Of a stretch of DNA of 50,243 nucleotides, positions 47,501-50,243 are shown piece by piece; the first letter of the stretch is position 1; the number at the start of each line of letters is the position of its first letter. The stretch comes from Ruminobacter amylophilus (lineage in GTDB: Bacteria; Pseudomonadota; Gammaproteobacteria; Enterobacterales; Succinivibrionaceae): positions 1 to 50,243 of the forward strand of contig NZ_FOXF01000013.1 of the NCBI RefSeq assembly GCF_900115655.1. Direction: 5' to 3'. The notes under the pieces were generated by a model. The model was not told the origin of the DNA. It saw nothing but the letters and a program-made list of their open reading frames with translations, and searched no databases. The translations under genes were made by a program, and so were the position numbers.

Positions 47501-47719
47501 CCGCTTGCAGCAGATAATCTGAAATCAATGAAATCTGCTTCCTCAATGGAACTCTCAGCTACAAATATAGCATTTGGAGCCAAAACAACAACGAACACGT
47601 CGCAGATTGATCAAAAATCAAATTCACCTGTGTCGGATGTATCCCAAACACAAGTGATAGATCAAAAGATAAAGGAGGGAGAAGATGAAGATTCTGAAAT
47701 TGATAATCAAGACGATTAA
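44516..47719 (+). CDS. vgrG: extended VgrG spike protein (TssI)
   Basis: Trimeric tip of the tube, equal to phage gp27 plus gp5. The gp27-like part covers about residues 1-350 (YILQQNNESDLSFINRICRN near 165), and the OB fold ends at FPRIGQKVLLILVNG (about 500), a region lacking the usual Trp-Ile-Arg-Val block. A polar, helical insert of about 170 residues (540-715) follows, then the beta-helix needle (NVTVKAQNNLILTADKSITL, about 745-785). A C-terminal region of about 280 residues ends the protein. It has hydrophobic stretches near 898-914 and 927-953 and a polar, acidic tail, and I match it to no known toxin. It starts 82 bp after tssM. The C-terminal region may be an effector or a cargo dock. 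Confidence 0.9.
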   Translation: MLKKEINISFIGKCDFKNVTPYKCILSEGISVPFRAVVTLFSKDALKRNSLNGCLNVKTEITLLQYNTAGSISRGRRFQGIITSYRSLGLVSSLGSTASGDDCYCYELTIEPEMVLMGLNRRTRRFSSDSTPTDVISEIFASYQQNCEISSSMFDRIPENGYILQQNNESDLSFINRICRNFGFNYVFELTPAEDDSSKSSVKVVFSRGWKTGHAKQLTGNSTLVNKETIVCAVGRGNAESFDAEPVYLERMISSGYIGKGSIYTGENSATTLRADSIINSEYQIQHEGFDHVKGLAAPLKKSMSDYISESQAALSNVSSDRIRITSHDFAVAAGQILEIDGESYLVIRSHFGFNLDYPAAFKQAVGFETKEHELDLTAVAIPKPENEESTLAPLCTLGGINADDADSAEKDTVTVNAPSTVLAGTNNTVRESGSSSVPSVFIATVCDKDGAVTSIGTIQPSSDDNTAFPSSFYALLNDANQTVTATYVSTSSGDDSLGNFPRIGQKVLLILVNGSYYFQGYLPTTEALPVFDSSMRNELIYSRHLCANNLTKTINNGNRDSDDNILDFTQLSSTKNLIKHMVNTGKITSFMNIVGTKFSSQKIIDTYTSSHKSNLETNLKNIIDAKNKLDGDLKAARSGSQTSTDDDIQKLKDLYTSQDGYVDDLISAIKTDAVISSALKKIIKNDTSISEYKDDQLTESQLKDKQMDLALQKALVPCGSILFTTGCSRIYAKGHEIYADADTSVLSNNVTVKAQNNLILTADKSITLQVGNSKLNINGNTIQMAVAYFTNKFSPWDASVSLSPTTGVTVSGFQFKANSLTSSAISDSFGGGFSTKYGQVTSNGVRLKSATLTAPAVLKTAAGLGAKVLNGAFSTGWTDSNSEGWMVSSSCVKAANSITSIIADIIATIILYNKDTNRYCKTRSVYNAVIAGIGLALDAVDMIENLVTNIILAENDNDISFCKRTKENNYISPHDIYLMVSSSARMATSLASYTPLAADNLKSMKSASSMELSATNIAFGAKTTTNTSQIDQKSNSPVSDVSQTQVIDQKIKEGEDEDSEIDNQDD

Positions 47720-47837
47720 TATAATTATTTAAAATAAAAATCAATAACAGAATTATGATAATAAAGCCGATGAACAAAATGGTAAATTCCCTAATCTGAA
47801 TACCTGCAGTCAAACATCTAAAAATGAGGTACCCAAA

Positions 47838-48227
47838 ATGAATACCGATGAACTCAGTCTTAAGCTCGGCACAGCCATTGCCGAAGCGGTTGCAGTTTCA
47901 GCTTTAAATCTAAGTATTGACATCGGCATCATTGCACTGTGTGCCGCGTCAACAACCAACTACAAAAATGATAATATTACCGGCAGCAAACACCTGTGTG
48001 CAGATGATGGCAAGACCACCATTCACGAAAACAATACCTCAGCCAGCAAAACCGAGGAAAGTCTTGCCAAAGATGAGGTTGAGGCACAAAAAGGTGCTGT
48101 GAAGGCATCAGAAACCGAAGGTAACGCCTCAACTGCAAATGCCAATGCTCTTGATGCCGATGCCAAAGCCGTAGGTACCCAGGCCGGTGCCCTGAATACC
48201 GATACCAAAGCCCTGAATATTGAATAG
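47838..48227 (+). CDS. unknown Ala-rich protein between vgrG and PAAR
   Basis: A 129-residue protein I do not recognise. The first 37 residues are hydrophobic and helical (TAIAEAVAVSALNLSIDIGI), enough for one membrane helix or a buried hairpin. The rest is polar and Ala-rich and ends with two near-repeats, ALDADAKAVGTQ and ALNTDTKALNIE. GAGGT lies 8 bases before the ATG. Placed between the spike and its tip protein, it could be an effector, a loader for the VgrG C-terminal region or a spike accessory. It does not look like the known DUF4123, DUF1795 or DUF2169 adaptors, which are larger. The 118-bp AT-rich gap before it holds no other gene. Confidence 0.65.
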   Translation: MNTDELSLKLGTAIAEAVAVSALNLSIDIGIIALCAASTTNYKNDNITGSKHLCADDGKTTIHENNTSASKTEESLAKDEVEAQKGAVKASETEGNASTANANALDADAKAVGTQAGALNTDTKALNIE

Positions 48228-48250
48228 CCGCAACGTCAAGGAGGTGAATT

Positions 48251-48541
48251 ATGCCAACCCCGATAGCAACAATTGCCAACCTTACAGCCACCGGTGACGT
48301 CATTGCAGGCCCGGGAGCTCCCATAAGGCTGATCAAGGGACTGCCTGCCGCATGCATCGGCGATGCAGTTGCCGGAGCCGTATGCGTGGGAGTAATTTCA
48401 GCAACCACCGCTGTTACGAGACTGCGGGCAGGACGTCCGGTAGCTAACATAGGTTCTGTGGTAACCGGAGTAAATCCCGTTACAGGCATTCCGGTCGTCA
48501 CCGCTGTTGCGGTATGTCCTAACATCAACAGAATTGTATAA
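48251..48541 (+). CDS. PAAR-repeat spike tip protein
   Basis: Sharpens the VgrG trimer and can carry effectors. The 96 residues are built of PAAR-like repeats (DVIAGPGAPIRLIKGLPAACIGD, shown here as residues 16-38, and a second copy TTAVTRLRAGRPVANIGS at 52-69). Known PAAR proteins bind zinc with three His and one Cys; this one has no His at all but has Cys35, Cys45 and Cys89, so metal binding must differ or be absent. A very strong AAGGAGGTGA precedes the ATG, which suggests high expression. No effector domain is attached. It is the last T6SS gene in the window. Confidence 0.85.
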   Translation: MPTPIATIANLTATGDVIAGPGAPIRLIKGLPAACIGDAVAGAVCVGVISATTAVTRLRAGRPVANIGSVVTGVNPVTGIPVVTAVAVCPNINRIV

Positions 48542-48631
48542 TCTCAGGCAGACTGACGTCTCATGGATATAAACGTTACGGAAAACGGAATAACATTCTC
48601 CGTAGCGGTTACACGCCTGCAGGCTTAGGTT

Positions 48632-49789
48632 CTACTCCGACAGAAACCTGTACAGGTTGGAAAGCCTGCTGAGGCTCTCCTTACTGCCGTTTTTTTCAGC
48701 CTCTGCGGTGGCATATTCAAGTTCCGATACCATGACATCCCTGGCACTATTTATTCTCGAAGAAACAATATCCCTGTATACGTCCTCATAACCAAGCGGG
48801 AACGGATACTCCTCAAGGTAGAGATAGTCAAGCATGGCCGTACGAAGCGGTCCTGACACCTTTCCCACATATGCGGAAACCTCGGATGCTCCGAGAAACA
48901 CTCTTCCTGAAGGTACAAGCCCCGTGAGCCGGCGAAGTTTTTCGTCGGTTACGGCTGTGGTGTCATCGGAATCGGCGTTTTTAAGAAGCTCCCCTAGTCC
49001 GGACATAAGTATCTCATGCTCAGGCGTATCGGAATTACAGTAAGGCAGAGCCTCGGCAAATCTCCTTTTAATGGACTCAAAATCAGTCCCGAGAGACTGT
49101 GCCACGGCACCGTTAATTGCCGAGCTTACGGTATAGCACACCGAGCCGTTAAGCGGGAGTACGCACGGCTTCACTTCTTTTGATATGTCCATTCCAAGAA
49201 TATAGTCCCGGGTCACCATTACGGGGGTGATTATACGAAAGCCGTCTTCGGTGATTCCCAGTACAATTCTGCCGGAGGACTCAGCCGTGCCGAGAACCAT
49301 ATCCCTTTTCACAAAGTAGCTGAGAAGCTTCGGCGCTTTCCCGTAGAGGTCGGCAAATACCCTGTACATACACCCTATGTACCTGTTTTCCGCAAAGCCC
49401 AGCTCCGAACAGAGCTTCTTGATGTTGCACCAGGCCTTCGGATAGTAAATGTTTTTTAGGGTTACTGCGGCATGCAGTATGCTTTTAAATGAGGAAACTG
49501 TTTTATCTCTTAAAACATCAGTCATCTGGAGACTCACCAGAAGTTCCCTGAACATCTGACATGACTTAGCATTCGAAAAAACCACCTGTTCGTGCTTTTT
49601 CAAAATGTCGGCAAGAAGCGGAGCCGCCTCTGAAGGTTTCAGTCCGTGATTTTTAACAGTCTCAATACAGTCACAGTCAAAGGATACCGCAAAGGCGGGA
49701 GACGGACATATCCCTGCAGGAGGAGTCACCACGATACGGCTTCTGCCATCCTCCTCATATGATTCGGCATTGACGGAAACGATGTCCAC
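48632..49789 (-). CDS. protein with a degenerate DEDDh exonuclease-like N-terminal domain
   Basis: A 385-residue protein starting at GTG 49789 without a clear ribosome site. By eye, residues 1-150 follow the DnaQ-like exonuclease order: DIVSVNAESYEEDG (where active enzymes have DFE), NHGLKPSEAAPLL (the HGI block), QVVFSNAKSCQMF (the HNASFD block) and WCNIKKLCSELGF (the LNTLCEHLGI block). The catalytic residues are largely replaced: NAE for DFE, SC for FD, and no His-Ala-Leu-Asp-Asp tail. The remaining 230 residues match nothing I know. It lies convergent to the T6SS genes, 3 bp from a 21-codon frame, and is flanked by a transposase fragment, so it may be foreign. A fold role such as RNA or DNA binding is possible. 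Confidence 0.6.
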   Translation of the reverse strand: MDIVSVNAESYEEDGRSRIVVTPPAGICPSPAFAVSFDCDCIETVKNHGLKPSEAAPLLADILKKHEQVVFSNAKSCQMFRELLVSLQMTDVLRDKTVSSFKSILHAAVTLKNIYYPKAWCNIKKLCSELGFAENRYIGCMYRVFADLYGKAPKLLSYFVKRDMVLGTAESSGRIVLGITEDGFRIITPVMVTRDYILGMDISKEVKPCVLPLNGSVCYTVSSAINGAVAQSLGTDFESIKRRFAEALPYCNSDTPEHEILMSGLGELLKNADSDDTTAVTDEKLRRLTGLVPSGRVFLGASEVSAYVGKVSGPLRTAMLDYLYLEEYPFPLGYEDVYRDIVSSRINSARDVMVSELEYATAEAEKNGSKESLSRLSNLYRFLSE

Positions 49790-49817
49790 GCACCATGGAT
49801 AATTATCACGGTTGTAA

Positions 49818-50243
49818 GGAAGAAGATGTTATAACATGAAGTCCTTATACTCAAAGCTGTTACGTGATGTTTTACTGAATACCAAAAAGGAAATACTCGG
49901 CTCCGTTGAAGTTCGCTCAAAAAAAGAAAACATTCCACTGAAGATTGTGTTTGTCCGCAACAGAAATGACATAAACAGGTATATCTGCCTGCTGTCTACA
50001 GACATTACCTTAACGGAAGAAGAAATCATCAGAACCTACGCCAGACGCTGGAGCATAGAGGTTTCTTTCTACAACCAGAAACAGTTTCTCAGGCTTGAAT
50101 CATGCTGTGCCAATCAGTACGGTTCAATCATTGCACATACGACCATGGTCTGCGTGTGCACAATGATGCTTGAGTTTATCAGACGGTACGAAAAAGACGT
50201 GAGAAGCTTTGGAGCAGTTTTTGAAAGCTGTGCCGAACAATTG
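49818..50243 (+). pseudogene. 5'-truncated DDE transposase running off the window
   Basis: An open frame from 49818 to the right edge encodes the late part of an IS4-like transposase: KIVFVRNRNDINRYICLLST, then EEEIIRTYARRWSIEVSFYN, where YARRW-IE-F carries the catalytic Glu region, followed by HTTMVCVCTMMLEF. The earlier DNA-binding part and the first two catalytic Asp are missing: a TAA lies at 49815 and the DNA further left belongs to the reverse-strand gene. The 3' end lies beyond the window. The nearest ATG is at 49836. It is a remnant of an insertion at the right border of the T6SS region. Confidence 0.72.

Noticed and set aside
47977-48528. Reverse-strand frame of 183 codons opposite the 129-residue and PAAR genes
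   Set aside because: Low-complexity His/Thr-rich translation and no ribosome site; both forward genes have strong starts.
48563-48628. 21-codon frame after the PAAR gene, possibly the stump of a lost effector
   Set aside because: Too short to judge and no clear ribosome site; it may only be chance.
1-50243. tRNA, rRNA or CRISPR array
   Set aside because: No cloverleaf with a T-loop, no rRNA-like stretch and no regularly spaced direct repeats were found by eye on either strand.

Overview
The window looks like a chromosome segment of an AT-rich Gram-negative bacterium of gammaproteobacterial type. The evidence is a GppA that reads like the enterobacterial protein almost end to end, a ppiB-lpxH pair, PssA of the HKD family, a Ddl of the Vibrio type, a two-membrane type VI secretion system (T6SS) and the lipid A enzyme LpxH. 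A gut or rumen lineage such as Succinivibrionaceae would fit, but that placement is an inference and no rRNA or tRNA gene is present to test it.

Left part (about 0.2-18.8 kb) is mostly housekeeping. It holds a six-helix membrane protein, an Xaa-Pro aminopeptidase, pssA and recG in one direction. Convergent to them are a YihY-like membrane protein and ddl. A small lipoprotein gene follows, then a damaged IS3-family element (9707-11201), then trxA divergent from a gppA-crcB-polA-secreted protein run, and finally a reverse-strand ppiB-lpxH operon. PolA has kept its 5' nuclease and polymerase motifs, but all the acidic residues of its 3'-5' proofreading site have been replaced. Clear hairpin terminators close most units.

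At about 19.27 kb the remnant of a second IS3-type transposase abuts a 5'-truncated dihydrolipoamide dehydrogenase-like gene. From here the codons become visibly richer in C and G at the third position. This looks like the left edge of an acquired or rearranged region.

The rest (20.5-48.6 kb) is a large T6SS locus: tssA-tssB-tssC, hcp, tssH(clpV), a second tssC paralogue followed by tssE-tssF-tssG, an intact IS607-type transposon (serine recombinase TnpA plus RNA-guided nuclease TnpB), an unrecognised 401-residue protein, a TssJ-like lipoprotein, tssK, tssL, tssM, a very long vgrG, a 129-residue unknown protein and a PAAR-repeat tip protein. Together these supply the sheath (TssB/C), inner tube (Hcp), recycling ATPase (TssH), baseplate (TssE/F/G/K), membrane complex (TssJ/L/M) and spike (VgrG, PAAR). 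Terminators after tssC, hcp and tssH suggest separate dosing of these parts. No known toxin domain is recognisable. The best places to look for cargo are the VgrG C-terminal region of about 280 residues and the 129-residue protein.

At the right end a reverse-strand gene encodes a protein whose N-terminal half looks like a catalytically dead DEDDh exonuclease fold. It is followed by a 5'-truncated DDE transposase that runs off the window. All domain calls are by eye from sequence; no database search was run.
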